Shown in pieces: positions 1 through 12,602 of a stretch of DNA of 64,000 nt. The stretch comes from Terramyces sp. JEL0728 (taxonomy: Eukaryota > Chytridiomycota > Chytridiomycetes > Rhizophydiales > Terramycetaceae), in the NCBI GenBank assembly GCA_027603945.1, contig JADIIU010000023.1, positions 1 through 64,000 of the forward strand. Reading direction: 5' to 3'. The notes under the pieces are model-generated. The model made no database searches and was not told the DNA's origin. It was given only the letters and a program-made list of their open reading frames with translations. Made by a program: the position numbers and the translations under genes. The first letter of the stretch is position 1, and every line of letters starts with the position of its first letter.

Positions 1-311
1 TGGTTCCAGTATGCGATGAAACCGTTTGTGATGCTGGAAAAGGTTGTCGTTGACACTTTAGTTTCTTGTCCATTCCTAAATGTGTCGCGCAATAAACATT
101 TGATTACCGGTAATTATCTGAGATACTTGATATGGATTGGGCATTATGATCCAGAAGGTAGTGAAATCTGCATGAATTTATCATTCAAGTGCCTTACTCT
201 GCGAACGCAGTCATATTGTTCCCCATCGCAATATGACTTGTTCAGCGACGGATATTCCTCAAATCCTGAATACCCGCCACATATCCGGGTGGCTTGGAAA
301 CCATTGACATG
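1..311. other. Left-edge stretch without a supported gene
   Basis: No recognisable coding similarity. A 105-codon open frame on the plus strand (16-333) resembles no family I know, runs into the TATA box and start region of the next gene, and is opposed by a similar-length antisense frame. It is most likely upstream or intergenic DNA of the WrbA-like gene. A distant exon of a gene beyond the left edge cannot be excluded. Confidence 0.4.
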
Positions 312-319
312 TATAAAAA
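312..319 (+). promoter_or_regulatory. TATA box of the WrbA-like gene
   Basis: The sequence TATAAAAA lies 28 bases before the ATG at 348. If TBP-to-start spacing is about 30 bases, the 5' leader would be nearly absent. Inferred from position and sequence only. Confidence 0.5.
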
Positions 320-347
320 CCAGCATGAAATAAATAAATTCCGCAAA

Positions 348-980
348 ATGGGCAAAAAAGTCTTGGTTTTAGTAAGACAAAGCTAACAAGATCTACTCTG
401 CTTACGGTCACGTCAAACAGCTCGCCGAAGAAGAACTCAAGGGATTAAAGAAAGCTGGAATTGAAGCTGAAATTAAACTAGTTCCGGAAACACTCTCTGA
501 AGAGGTACAGCAGAAGATGCATATTGCCAAGTTTGATTATCCAGTCGCTACTCCTGCAGATCTGGAAAAATACGATGGGTTCTTGTTTGGATTTGCTACT
601 CGGTTCGGTTCTGGTATTTTTTATTTGATGTAGCTCCTGCACAGTTCAAGGCTTTCTTGGATGCAACTGGGCAGCTCTGGTTTGGGGGCAAATTGAAAGG
701 AAAAGCAGCCGGTATTTTCCAATCCTGCGCTGGTCTTGGTGGTGGTCAAGAGACACCTGCTCTTACCTTCTTGCCAAACCTTGCGCATCATGGCATTGCC
801 TTTGTTCCACTCGGAAGCCACCCTCACTTGTCCAATCTCACCGAAGTTCATGGTGGGTCTTACTGGGGAGCTGGGTGTGTAGCTGCATCAGATGGATCGC
901 GTCAACCATCCACTTTGGAAAAGGAATTGGCTGAATACCAAGGCGAACAATTTGGCAAATTCATCAGTCGTCTACAATAA
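348..980 (+). CDS. WrbA/Ycp4-family NAD(P)H:quinone oxidoreductase (flavodoxin-like)
   Basis: FMN-binding flavodoxin-fold protein of about 200 residues, expected to reduce quinones by two electrons in oxidative-stress defence. Exons are 348-371, 391-613 and 634-980, with introns of 19 and 20 nt. Splicing joins MGKKVLVL to IYSAYGHVKQLAE, which is the WrbA phosphate-loop start, and rebuilds TRFGSAPAQFKAFLDATG, the FMN-contacting TRFG segment. The later GGGQE..TFLPNLAHHG region also fits WrbA. The first exon is only 24 nt. Family assignment is firm; the physiological substrate is inferred from the family. Confidence 0.9.
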
Positions 981-1194
981 ACAAAGTCGAACAGTTATTT
1001 TTAGGTATTTAAGATAACATTGCCTAGTTCCAACATTCATGAGTTTAGCATTTCTGGTTCCTTCCCAAAATTTTCACCAGATAACCCTAAGTAATCTATC
1101 TAAAAAGTAGCTTGTTCATTTCTCCATTAAAAAGGTTAGCTGTTTACTTTACCCAAACCCATACCAAAATATTAATCTGAATTCCTTTATTTAA

Positions 1195-1563
1195 TCAACA
1201 GGATGAATGGCAGTCATAGATACTGATGCTATTGACTTGATCATTTATTCCATCTAATTGGAAATTACTTGGAGGAGGGTTGACGTTTGCAATCCAGCAT
1301 CTGCTATTTCCATTGCAGTTATCGCCAGTATGGTAACAAAGCTTTATGGCATAACCAGGAAGATCCCAAAGAGAAGAAGAGGCTATATTGTGGAAATCAT
1401 CGTTAACATTACGGCAAATTGTTCTCCAAGGTTGGGGCATCACCTCAAAGATATACATAGATTGGCGGCCTTGGAAATCTTTGTGTTCAAAGAGACTGAC
1501 AGATCCAGCAGCTGCAAGGGCAGAAGGGGTGAGCACAGTAACGAAAGCAAGCAAAGACAACAT
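1195..1563 (-). CDS. Small secreted beta/gamma-crystallin-like protein
   Basis: A 122-residue single-exon protein. Residues 1-18 are a typical signal peptide (MLSLLAFVTVLTPSALAAA). The mature part contains SVSLFEHKDFQGRQSMY, like the first strands of a beta/gamma-crystallin or peptidase-inhibitor-I36 fold, and several Cys residues that could pair outside the cell. Function unknown; secretion is a strong inference. It lies on the same strand as the PAN-domain gene at 2107-4266, and both look extracellular. An AT-rich TATTTAAAAG sequence lies about 30 bases upstream of the ATG. Confidence 0.7.
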   Translation of the reverse strand: MLSLLAFVTVLTPSALAAAGSVSLFEHKDFQGRQSMYIFEVMPQPWRTICRNVNDDFHNIASSSLWDLPGYAIKLCYHTGDNCNGNSRCWIANVNPPPSNFQLDGINDQVNSISIYDCHSSC

Positions 1564-2106
1564 TAAATGAATTCATCTACAATTTCTTGCCTTTTAAATA
1601 CAAAAACATAATAAAATCGGAATTAATTTATGCTATTCTTTCTTTGATTCAGCTTTTTTAGAATTGCGGTAAGCGGTCTAGTCGCCGCATGGGCAAATTA
1701 ATTGTCTTTGATCCAAGGAGTTTTAATGAGTTCTTTGCTCTCCTATTTCGCTCTCTTTCACCGTCCCAATTAGTCCACCGCCATTCCGTAATTCCGCACT
1801 CCTCAAAAATGAATAATCTGATATTATTTGAAACTATTTCTGTTGGTTTGGAATTGTTGGAATCCCTTACTAGATAGCAAACACAATTTCCAAATGGATT
1901 GATGAAGGCTTCGCAGACTAAGCTACAATTTACATTTCCAAATGGACATTGATATCTCCTAATGATCCATTCTTAGGTATGTAGGTTCATTGAGTAGATG
2001 ACCAATGTTTGTATGACTATAAAACTCATTTCTCTTCAAACATTACATTCTCTATTGTAATATCAAACTTGTAACTTATTTTGAAATGAAATGGCGAAAA
2101 GAAATC
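1564..2106. other. Intergenic spacer
   Basis: About 540 bases between two minus-strand genes. It should hold the promoter of the crystallin-like gene and the 3' end of the PAN-domain gene. No convincing ORF, RNA or repeat was seen. Confidence 0.5.
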
Positions 2107-4266
2107 TTATTGAGGAATACTCCAACATCCAGATTGGACATATTCAAAGTTGAACATCTGTGGGCAAGGAGTTTGACCATCAGCGGTGAAAGACTCTAGG
2201 GAAATTTCTATGAGTTAAAACACACAAGTACCTGAACTGTTGCTGTTGTAATCATAAAACACGCATTTGGAAGTTTCGGTTGAAAAGATTGAGCAAATAT
2301 ATGGAGAGAATTGATTAGTTGGATCAATAGAGATACAATCTATAGTTAACGAATTTACATTACCAATTTTAAAGTATTGATTCTTCTTTGCAGAAACACA
2401 ATTGTCCATTACTATAGTTCCTTCTTCGTCAACCGCAAGACAGTTGAATTCCAATTGAATTCTGAAATCAGTCGTGTCCTTATTTGCAATCACTTGGAAT
2501 AGAATCTTTTCTTTTTGGTCCTGGGAAAGCTCAATGGGTTCTGGAATATAAGTCATATTTTGCATGCGGGGAGCAGGTCCATTGAATGAATCCAACACCT
2601 TCGCCATGTATTTGGAATTTGAATCAGAGTCAATGTCGTTATGAATGGTAAAACAAGAGCGTACCGGGAGTTTGGCAATTGGTAAATCAACAGGTGGTGC
2701 TACAGGTGGGAATACAATGTTTGGGGTCGAGTCTGGAAAAGTTTGATTTCGCGCCATTGAGATACCATCCTTTCGAGTGTAGCGAGTCCATGTTGGTTTG
2801 AAAGCACAGTCATCCAAGAATAGAGTCTTCCAACCGTCTTCAGTAGTAAAATTACCCCTATGTCCGGCAAACGACAAACAATTGTGTGGATAACCAACAT
2901 TTGAGTAAGAAACCACAGTTGAATTAATCATCTGTTTTTCAGAAGTAACCCAAGACTGAGAAGGCTTTCGCTCACAGAATTTCCATTGAATCTGTTGACC
3001 ATCTGTATCCAAACAAGCAACATGACTTTTACTAGAGATTGCAACTATGGACTGTTCAAGAGAGAATGTGTCAATAGATTCGAGCATGCCATTACAAATT
3101 TCCAAGGAACCATCCACAGCATTTGCTGCCCCAATGCAATAACCAGAGTTTTCAGATTGTAAATAGTAACTAGAGAAAGGTTTTCCCACCAGATAAGATT
3201 GACCAGTTGGGAATGGAATGCTTGCGCTAGTAGTGGATGTGATGGTAGGAGCGGAGGTAACTGTAGTTGTGCTGACTCCAGGGTTGTCCAAAACCCCACA
3301 TCCCCATGATTGAGTCACATCATTGTATAAGTAAGCATCCTTTATCGTAACAGATCCCTTTTTCAAGAAACAATTCTGTCCATTGAATGTATAGTGGGTA
3401 CAAGTTGCTGTATTTTTGCATTCATTAGCACAGTCATCAGGTGTATTAATAGTTGCAGCTTTGATATCATTGACAGACCAATCACAAGCAAATCTCCAAG
3501 CATATCCCTGACCAAGATTCCATATTAGAGATGGCTTGATGATGCCGCAGCCAGTTGAGTTGTTTGCGTCAATCAATGGAATTGCATCAGTTTTGGAGAC
3601 TGTTCCATTTTTCAATAAACAATAAGTCACTTTGTAAGCAAAATGAGAACAGCTCGGAGTTGTACTACATTGATTCGCGCAGTTAGTCAGATCATTTGTA
3701 TTAACTATGCTGAAATCATCCTTGAAGAAATCGCATCCAAATGACCAAAAGTAAGCAGCTGTTTCAGTCCATGAGATATTCGATGGAGTCGGAGATGGTA
3801 CTACTGAAAAAGTAGTAGTCGTGGGTGTAACTGTAGTGGCTACATAATAAATGTAATTGAAATAGTTTTTCTTGTTATCATCATAGAATCCACACATCAA
3901 GTTTGTACCAGCAAGTTTGGTTTGAACATCATGATAAGTTAAACTTCCATCTTTAGCCCCTTTGACATAGCAATTGTTATTAGCCCAAGTAAACCAAGTG
4001 TTGAATCCTTGAGATGAGAATGCAGCTGTAGCACATCCACCACCGTCAGACATTGGGATCGATTGAAGATCGTGTCCTTCCCAATCACATTCCATACTCC
4101 AATAAAAATATTTACTGTATTGAACAGCAGTTTTTTTAGGATCGCAAGGACCAAGTGATAAATTGTCTTCGCTTGTTAAAGATGGCTGGCAGACGGTAAT
4201 TGTTTCTTGATGAAATTCTTGGCCAGCATAGACGAATGATAATACGAATAGATATCGAGCCAACAT
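2107..4266 (-). CDS. Secreted protein with three PAN/apple-like domains and a beta-trefoil-like region
   Basis: Predicted 711 residues in two exons (4266-2232 and 2207-2107) split by a 24-nt intron. Without splicing the frame stops eight bases into the intron region; with it the protein ends in 32 more residues including two Cys. A signal peptide (MLARYLFVLSFVYAGQ) is followed by three cysteine-spaced repeats, each with a CDW/CDF start, a central CxxYxxxxxNCxLKxG-type segment and a final GCGV/GCGI, at about residues 50-125, 170-245 and 250-325. These resemble PAN/apple domains (protein or glycan binding). A Ser/Thr-rich linker and a QxW-containing, ricin-B-like segment (about 355-500) follow. 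Probably extracellular adhesion or glycan binding; the ligand is unknown. Confidence 0.7.
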
Positions 4267-4515
4267 TGTTAATCTCAGCTTTGGATCTTCTTTATAAAAA
4301 AACTCTTTGATAGGAACGGTAGCTTCCGTATTCGGCCACCAAAAAAAGAATGAAACAGTGGTGACTGGGGATTATTGCTTTCAGCCTAATTAAAAAAGCA
4401 AAGCAAAGGGTTGTGCTCCCGGATTGAGAAGAAATGTAGCCACTTCGCCGCTTGAAGTTTTGCCACTAGTCCAAGGGAATTCCTATAAAAAAAGGGATGA
4501 AAAGAGCAAAGATAT

Positions 4516-7500
4516 ATGCTATTAGAAACACTTTTTTTTGTTGCAAATGCATTTGGCATTCCAGCAATTAATGAAAAGCGGGACGGGCTTGCATCATTTT
4601 GGGTAGAAAATGTGAACCATAATGGATACTCTCCATTCAATCCAGATCCCTTTGGATACAAAGTTTATAGAAATGTGAAAGATTATGGAGTTAAAGGAGA
4701 CGGAGTAACTGATGACACGGCAGCTATAAACCGTGTTTTAAATGAAGGAAAGCGATGGTGAGTTAAGTTTACTAATTCTCAGTGGTGCTGACTGTGCTTC
4801 TTCCACTGTCTACCAAGCTATGGTGTATTTTCCATCCGGCACGTATCTCATCAGTTCTGCAATCGATATACCTTATTACACGCAAATGGTTGGAAATTAC
4901 AATGACATGCCAGTTATCAAAGCATCGGTCAATTTTAAAGGGTTTGCGATGCTCGATTCTGATAAATATTTCGATGGTACGGGCAATAATTGGTTTATAA
5001 ATCAAAACAATTTCTTTAGACAAGTAAGAAATTTCATTTTGGACTCGACTAGTGTTGTATCCAATTCTCAAATTTTGTTAGTCCATTGGCAAGTTGCGCA
5101 AGCTACCTCTTTGACTCATATTGTTTTTAAAATGCCCAAAGAACAAGATCATGTCGGCCTTTGGATGGATAATGGATCTGGTGGTTTTATGTCGGACTTG
5201 AAATTTCAGGGTGGGAATGTTTCCATGTGGATGGGAAATCAACAATTTACTGTCCGTAATGTAGCCATCTCGGGAGCAAATACTGGTATATATCTTAATT
5301 GGGGTAAGCTATTAGATTTAACAATAGGTTGGCAATGGTCTTTTCAAAATGTGCGTATTTCCGACTGTGATATTGGTATTGATATGTCTGCAGAAACGGA
5401 ATCAGACCAGAAAGTCGCTGGCGTAACTATAATTGATTCTACATTTACCGAATGCAAGATAGGAGTAAAAACAATTAAATCCAAAAATTCCACCCCTGCT
5501 GGAGCAGGCACTTTATTGCTAGAAAATATCCATATCAACCACGTACCTAATGTGGTGGTAGGTGTTGATGATACACTATTAGTAGGCGGATCTGGAACCA
5601 TTGATTCGTGGGGTCAAGGCAGAATTTATGATGTTACTGGAAAAACTGATACTTTCACCCAAGGACTCCTTAAAGCAAACACAAGACCCTCGTCACTGGT
5701 AGATGGAAGTACTAAGGAATCTCCGTACTTTTCAAGAGAGAAACCGCAGTACCAAAATTGCCCAGCATCTAGTTTTATCAACGTTAAAGAATACGGAGTT
5801 AAAGGCGACGGAGTAACAGACGATGCAGATGCTATCAACTACGTGCTCAAACTCAATTTTGATTCTGGTGATTGTAAAGTGTTCTTTTTCCCAATGGGAT
5901 CTTATATCATCAAAAGTACAATCACCGTCCCAGTTGGAACACGAATGGTTGGTGAAACTTGGTCACAAATTCAAGCAACTGGTAGTTTCTTTGCCGACCC
6001 TAAAAATCCTCAACCTGCTATCAGAGTTGGAGTTCCTGGTGACACTGGCATCATCGAGATTTCTGACTTTCTCTTTACTCATAGTGGGCCGGTTCCCGGA
6101 GCCATATTGGTACAGTGGAATGTACATGAAAGTACTCAAGGATCAGCTGCCATGTGGGATTGCCATTTCCGAGTTGGTGGATCTATTGATACAAAAATCA
6201 GGCACACTAACTGCCCCAAGACATCAGCTGGCAACTTGGATTGTATGGGTGCATTCATGTTGATGCACGTTACTGCACAGAGTTCTGGTTACTTTGAAAA
6301 CGTTTGGGGATGGACAGCTGACCATGACTTGGATATAAAGAGCCAAGATCAGATAAATGTCTATACTGGCCGTGGTTTTTTGATTGAATCTGCCGATGGA
6401 CCTGTTTGGCTTTATGGTACTGCGTCCGAACACAATGCTCTTTATCAATATCAAATATCCGGCGCTAATAATGTATTCATGTCCATCATTCAAACCGAAA
6501 CTCCTTATTGGCAACCTGCTTCCAGTCCCCTTCTTCTTGATGTATTCGAGTACAATGATCCTTCAATAATCAAAAATGAATCATGGGCCCTGAATATTGA
6601 CCATTCCAGCGAAATATTCTTATATGGTGCTGGACTATACAATTTCTTTTCCAATTACGCGCAACAGCCCTGTTTAGATGCATCTAATTGCCAACAAGCT
6701 CTCATTCATGTTGCACACTCAAAACATCTCTTTTTATATAGCATCAACACAAAAGGCAGCAGCTACATGATAAGTGTTGGACAGAGCAACTTTTTAGCAA
6801 TTGATTACAAATCAAACATGGCAAATTTTACTAGTACTGTATTGCAGATTGGAGGATTGAGCGGATCAGCAAATGATATCGGCGACGATGACGAGGAAGA
6901 CGATGATTATGAGTTTCCACAAATGGGAGATATGCTCAAAAAACTTGACGAAGTGATGGACTACAGTTTAAATGACAAAAATAACGTTCCTGAAGACTTT
7001 TTTGATAAATTGCAGCAAGCTAGTAACAACATTTGTATCCAGAACCGTATTCCAAATCAAAGTAACCAATTGTTTGCCTATGGTGTCAACAAAATGTTAA
7101 AAGTCATTACAGATTGGACAAACGCTAGAGTTGATTTGGAGCATCATGATGGTGACCATATCGGAGCAGAGGTCGATAAGATGTTGGAATTCCAAACAGG
7201 AGGAGAAGGAAGAAAATATTTCACATGTAGCCCTGGCGTATGCCCCAATACGAGAGCATACCACTGGAAAAATCAAAAGTTAACCATGCCGAAACCACAA
7301 GATGTGACTTGGACTTTTGATTCCAGTAAGAAAAACGAGTTTGCGAATGATATGATGCGTCTATTTCAAATTGCTCCAAATCAGTACAAGCAGAATAGTT
7401 TCGAAGTTAGTTATTCGGAAACTCATTGTGCTGGTAGAGCATGCGGCACCACTGTCACAAAGAAGAAGTGGAATGGTCTTTTCACCATAGATACTTCCAT

Positions 7501-9563
7501 CAAGCGAGATCATTTCAGCAAGAAATCCATGGACGTGTACCACGACTGGGTTCAAGAGCAGAACAAAAATCTTGGTATTAAATTCATGATGTCCAATACA
7601 AATTTATTTGATTGTGACATAAGTGGTCGTGGTGTAAGCTGCCCTGATACAAATCGAGATCCTCCTTCTGTTAAAGATTCAGATGTCAGGTGGTCTGACA
7701 AAGGTGATGTTTTAAAGAAACTTATCGAAACTACGGGGATAGAAAAAAAGTTTTGGAACAAGCAAGACAGTGTTCACTATTATGGTTGTTGGGACATTTC
7801 ATGGGCTGACGCTCCATATTGTAACGATTTCAAATTTGATGGGGTATACGTTCTTTCATCTGACTATCCGGAGCCAATGACAGTTATACTCGATAGATTT
7901 TGGAAAGCCGGTTATAATTTCATTCAAAAAATCGATCAAAAACTTCAAGAATACCTCTCTGATGTTGAAGTTGAACGAATAATGAATTCTGCAGTTCTAC
8001 AGTTGAATTTTGCAGATCAAATGGTCAATAATATTGCTGATTATGAAGAAAGGATTGACAAGGAAATGGACAAGAAGAGTCCATTCTGGATGATATTGGG
8101 AATGGTAGTTTCCACCATCGCAGTTGCAATTGTTTCTGCTGGGATAGGAGCTGTAATCGAAGCTGGTGTTAGTTCAATAGTTGCTGGGTTAGAGGCAGGT
8201 GCAAACGCAATTCGTTTAACTATTGGTGCTGCTGATGTGGCAGAGGCTGCTTCTGAAGTATCTGTTATGGCCGACGAACTGACGGTTATTGCTACGAACT
8301 CGGAACGCTTAGAAGCTGCGGTAGTTGAAGCTAAAGGTAACTTTTAATTAATTAAGGCATGCAAACTGTCATCACAAGGCTTGCAAAACTAGCTGATAAG
8401 CTGAAGGTTGTCGTAAAGAATGCTGCCAAGGGATTGCAAAAGGTTTACAAATGTCGTAAATGTATTGCCGTTCAAGTGTTGTCATTTGAACTTCAAGATA
8501 TGGTGCCTGAAATTGACCTTGGTGGTTTAGTTGCTCGTAGATCTATTTCAAATCAAGAAATACTGTCACTGCCACCATTCAGTAATATTTCAGCTCCATT
8601 TAGTATCAATTTGAATTCCTTGGAGTCTTCAAAAATGCCAATGTTCACTGATATGTCCAGCCATAATCTTTTCAAACGAGCTGGTGGTAGCGGAGATCCT
8701 AATGCATTACTTAACAACGAGTGTAAAAAGGTTGGTGGGGAAAAAGGTATTACGGGTCAAGTATTCAGAAGCAGTACCTATGCCTGTGATACAACGAGAA
8801 TAGTCAGCGTCAAAGGGGAACTGCTAACTGGAGCCGTTGCAGCCAGCTATGAAACTGATGCGAAAAACAGAATGGCTCAATTTGGCTACACATATCCTGA
8901 TAGTGGAAATGGCGGCCCATTAGTGACCAACTGCGATCACAAAGTTCCCCAAAATTTTTTTGTCAAGAAAGTAGTTTGGCCCTTGGCGAAATTTTGTGAC
9001 AGTTTGACAGATCAAACCGAGAGAAAAAAGTTTATTAAGATAGCACAGGAACATCTTTTTGGTGAAGGTGGTTTGAAATCAAAAGTGAACGCTCCTGAAA
9101 ATCTCCAACAAGTTGACCATCTGTTGCACAAGACAATGAACAATGCAGGAGAGATACAGGATACATTAAACAAGGAACTTACAGAAGGAGATCGAGCATT
9201 TTGGAAGGCGAATCAAGGGGGGACGCGTGGAGGTATGGAAGGTATTCACAAATATCTGGATGAACATGTATCACCCACTATTGAAAATCATTGGACACCA
9301 GGTATATCATCTATTAAATTTCAGTGTTAGAAAAAAACCACAACGATATGGTAACCTCCTTAAAGAATGAAGGTTTCTCAACTGCAAGTATAGACTCATT
9401 TAAACATCACAATATTCAAGGACAAGTACTCGAACACATGCATGTGGATGTTGGAAATCAACATCTGGATCTCTTTGGTATGGATAATACTCTCAAGAAA
9501 ATTGGTGATGGAGATATCTCTGGGAAACGCTACACGAAAAAAAGTCCGAATTGCAATGCGTAA
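4516..9563 (+). CDS. Very large secreted GH55-type (double beta-helix) protein with a long unknown C-terminal region
   Basis: Predicted 1659 residues. Exons are 4516-4757, 4783-8336, 8357-9301 and 9325-9563, with introns of 25, 20 and 23 nt. A short signal peptide (MLLETLFFVANAFG) starts the protein. Two pectate-lyase-3 repeats each begin with NVK(D/E)YGVKGDGVTDD, at about residues 53 and 414, the hallmark of GH55 exo-beta-1,3-glucanases (family size about 750). After about residue 760 there is an acidic linker, a cysteine-containing domain, a hydrophobic Ala/Val/Ile segment near residue 1183 and a charged tail; none of these is a family I know. Glucanase activity is inferred from fold only; catalytic residues were not verified. 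Confidence 0.75.
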
Positions 9564-9974
9564 TACTCTTGAATATATTTATTGCAGTCAATACCATATA
9601 TGAAGAAACGGGTTTTACCTTATTAAAATTCCACTAGAAATTCTGTAAACTCGTTCTGTTTCTTTCAGCTTTCTTGAGATAAATGAATCAAATTCGATAA
9701 TCCCTACATTGAAGCTGCACTTTCTTCACTTATCAATTTTGGGGAGGATAACCCAAAGTACAGTATGCAGCTCAAATCAACCAATTTTACAGTGATGTTA
9801 CCAATTCTCCATTATTAGATTTACTCTCATATTTCCATACCAAACCTCATACTATATCTCGTGGATCATTTATAAGTTGCCCAGTAAACTTGGTGGAACT
9901 AGCGCCAATCAAATATGAACTGGCAGTGGTGAATACTGCTGTAGATCCATAAAAAATACAAGTTTATTTCCTCA
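9564..9974. other. Convergent intergenic region
   Basis: About 410 bases between the 3' ends of the GH55-like gene and the first membrane-protein paralogue. It is AT-rich and likely holds both polyadenylation regions. No ORF or RNA recognised. Confidence 0.5.
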
Positions 9975-11152
9975 TTATTGAGGTGCCACGACGTCGGCAT
10001 ATGAAAAGGTGGAATCTCTTTCCGGCTTACGATTAATCTGATTATAATCATACGCTGTCTCTTCATTAAGCGGATACTGAGGCTGTTGTGCGACAATTAC
10101 AGGCTGGTACCTTGGCTCGTGATAGCCTGCGTATACAGCTGGCCGATAAGGATTGCTATCCTGGCCATTGTAGATGATTGACGAGCGGTTTGACTCTGGA
10201 GCGTAGACGACCGAACCCCTGTTTGGATAATTTTCTGAATATACTGCAGGAGACTGAGAAAATCTGTGGTCTTGCGGCACTTCTGAAAAACCGTATTGAC
10301 TCGCTGGGCTCTGCAAATGAGATGGGGACAAGTTGCTGTCTTTGCCCTGAATAGTACTGCCATCTTCGCTTGACCGAGTGATCAAATCACAATTTTCATC
10401 CACAAGTGTTATTGAATTCAAAAAGATGATGAACTGGGTGTAGACAAATGCGACGGTCGTTAGCGAGAATGATGCTTTGGAAACGACATTGTAGATGGAA
10501 TTGCATGTAACTGCTGCCATAACGACACAAGAGACAAACAATCTAGATTCTTCACGAAGCAGTATATTGCTAATAGCCTTGTTTTCCGGCGACAAGAAAG
10601 CATAATCCTGTATTTTGATAATCATAATTGCAGAAGGCACCATATCCATAATCATCCAGTAAACGTACAATAATACTAATGACCAGTTGAAACTGACTTG
10701 CGGAATCAATGATTGTGTGCAATCGCCAGTGAACGAATACGCAGTCGCAATGTACAGCCAGTAAAGCACCAGCGAACCTAAAGCCGCAAACAGCGATATC
10801 CTTGCTGGACTATCACTTCCCCAAATTTGAAATCCTCTGTACACCAAGTACCCATATTTACAAGCGTCTGTATTAGTTAAAAAGTGCCTTTGAAAGAATC
10901 GATAAAGTCTCCAGTGAAAGCAATATACTTTTGTGAACACCCTGATCCTGGAAGCACACTGCCTTGCGCTAGTGCTTGTGTGATATAAGTGAATGTGAAA
11001 GCAAGAGCATCGAGGTAAATCATCCATCGAACAAAGTACTTGGGATGGAAGCCCACCTTGTAATGGTTCATAAAGAACATTACTAGGATGGCTGCTATAG
11101 TGACTTCTCCGGAAAAGTTGTTTAGGCCGTCTACAAATGTGAATGCTGCCAT
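9975..11152 (-). CDS. Multipass (about seven TM) membrane protein, paralogue A, family unknown
   Basis: Predicted 385 residues from exons 11152-10888 and 10867-9975. The 20-nt intron appears to be GC-AG; no GT is available nearby, and removing it aligns IDSFK-DACKYGYLVYRGF with IDTVK-DASKYGYIVFRGF of the neighbour. It shares HYKVGFHPKYFVRWMIYLD with that neighbour. Six to seven hydrophobic segments precede a cytosolic-looking tail rich in Tyr, Pro, Asn and Gln. The ATG at 11152 was chosen by alignment; an in-frame ATG at 11167 would add five residues. It resembles a small receptor or channel but shows no motif I can name. Confidence 0.7.
10868..10887 (-). other. 20-nt GC-AG intron in membrane paralogue A
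   Basis: Read on the minus strand the intron is GCACTTTTTAACTAATACAG, with a TACTAAC-like branch element close to the 3' AG. Frame and paralogue alignment both need exactly this removal. Confidence 0.7.
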
Positions 11153-11338
11153 AATTTTCCAAAACAATTTTCAAAGTTTCTGTTTGAAATCAGTGCCACA
11201 CGATTGCCAAACGAGATCTTTAAGCTCTGCAGGATTCCAATCATTATGCATCTGGGCAGTCTTGGCACTCGGCAACGAATGGCATAAAATTTTGTTCAAG
11301 AGTACAAATGTGGGTACATATTATATTAAGAGTAGAAT

Positions 11339-12357
11339 TTACTTTGCTTGATCAGCTATTACCAAATGAGCGTAGCTCTGTGGGTAGCTGTTTGATTGGA
11401 GATGCCCAGAAGACCTATTGTCTACATGCAGATAACGGTCGTATCCATGCTGCTGAGAAAAAGCATCCTGCTCTACATAATCAGTGTCGTACATATTATA
11501 TCGGTTGTCGTAGTAGCTTGATTGCAGAGGAGATCTTTTCGGATCGCTCACCATTGGAATCGATTCTTCCGCTTGGCTCTTTATCAAATCACAATTTTCA
11601 TCCACGATGGTAAGTGAGTTGACTAGTAGAATATACTGAGTGAATACAAACGCTATTGGCGCCAAATCAAACGTAGAGTGGGAAATGACATTGTAGATTG
11701 AGTTGCACGTAACACCTGCCATGATTACGCAGGACAAGAACAGCCGCATTTCTTCTCTGTACAAAATCCCTTTAACTTTTTGATCCTCTGGCGTTGCAAA
11801 TACGTAATCCTGAAATCTAATTACCAGGATGGCGGATGGAACCATATCCATTATTGTCTACATTAAAAATCAGCTACCCAGTATACATAGAGCAGCACTA
11901 GAGACCAGTTGAATGTATTTTGAGGGATGAATGGAAGTGAACAGTCGCCTCTAAAGGAGAATGAAGTCAGAATGTACATCCAGTATAGTATAGCGGAACC
12001 AGCGAACGCCATCAATGATATTTTGGCAGGGCTCTCCGTCCCCCATATTTGAAATCCTCTGAATACAATGTACCCGTATTTTGAAGCATCTTTTACTGTA
12101 TCAATTGCATTACTAACAATCCCAATGGTGTTGGCTGTACACCCGGTGAATTGCTGATTAGGCAGTGAATATTGGTAAGCTTGGGCGGTAAAAGTAAGCA
12201 GGAATCCAAGTGAATCCAAGTAAATCATCCATCTGACGAAATACTTTGGGTGGAAGCCGACTTTGTAGTGGTTCATGGAGACCATCAAGATCAGCCCTGC
12301 AAACGATACCAATCCAGAGTAATTGTTGATGTTTTGGACAAAAGAAGCTGTAACCAT
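11339..12357 (-). CDS. Multipass (about seven TM) membrane protein, paralogue B, family unknown
   Basis: Predicted 332 residues from exons 12357-11878 and 11857-11339. The 20-nt intron GTAGCTGATTTTTAATGTAG is removed between VYW and TIMDMVPSA. It is clearly a duplicate of the gene at 9975-11152: NNYSG/NNFSG, FHPKYFVRWMIYLD, FRGFQIWG, NTFNWSLVLLYVYW and TCNSIYNV are shared or nearly so. Hydrophobic segments cover most of residues 15-265; the tail is polar and Tyr-rich. The two copies are on the same strand about 190 bases apart. Their introns are at different positions, so the duplication is not very recent or introns have moved since. Function unknown. Confidence 0.72.
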
Positions 12358-12602
12358 TCCGGGTTTGTGTTGGTTTTTTGTTTTTAAAGGTCAAACATAG
12401 CCAAGCCGAGCCACCTCTTTTGTACCTCCAAATTAGGATCTTGATATCTGGAAGCTTTTGTATGATTTAGAGCTTCAAATAGTACAAGTGGTTGTTTGTT
12501 TTATGGCATTAAACTCTGATTGGCAATAACTAATCGATTTAGCAATAGCTGATCGATTGACTGGGAATGACTAACATCAAATTCCAAATTAATTTATTCG
12601 TC

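Noticed and set aside
16..333. 105-codon plus-strand open frame at the left edge
   Set aside because: No similarity, contains the TATA box of the WrbA-like gene, and has a rival antisense frame of similar quality.
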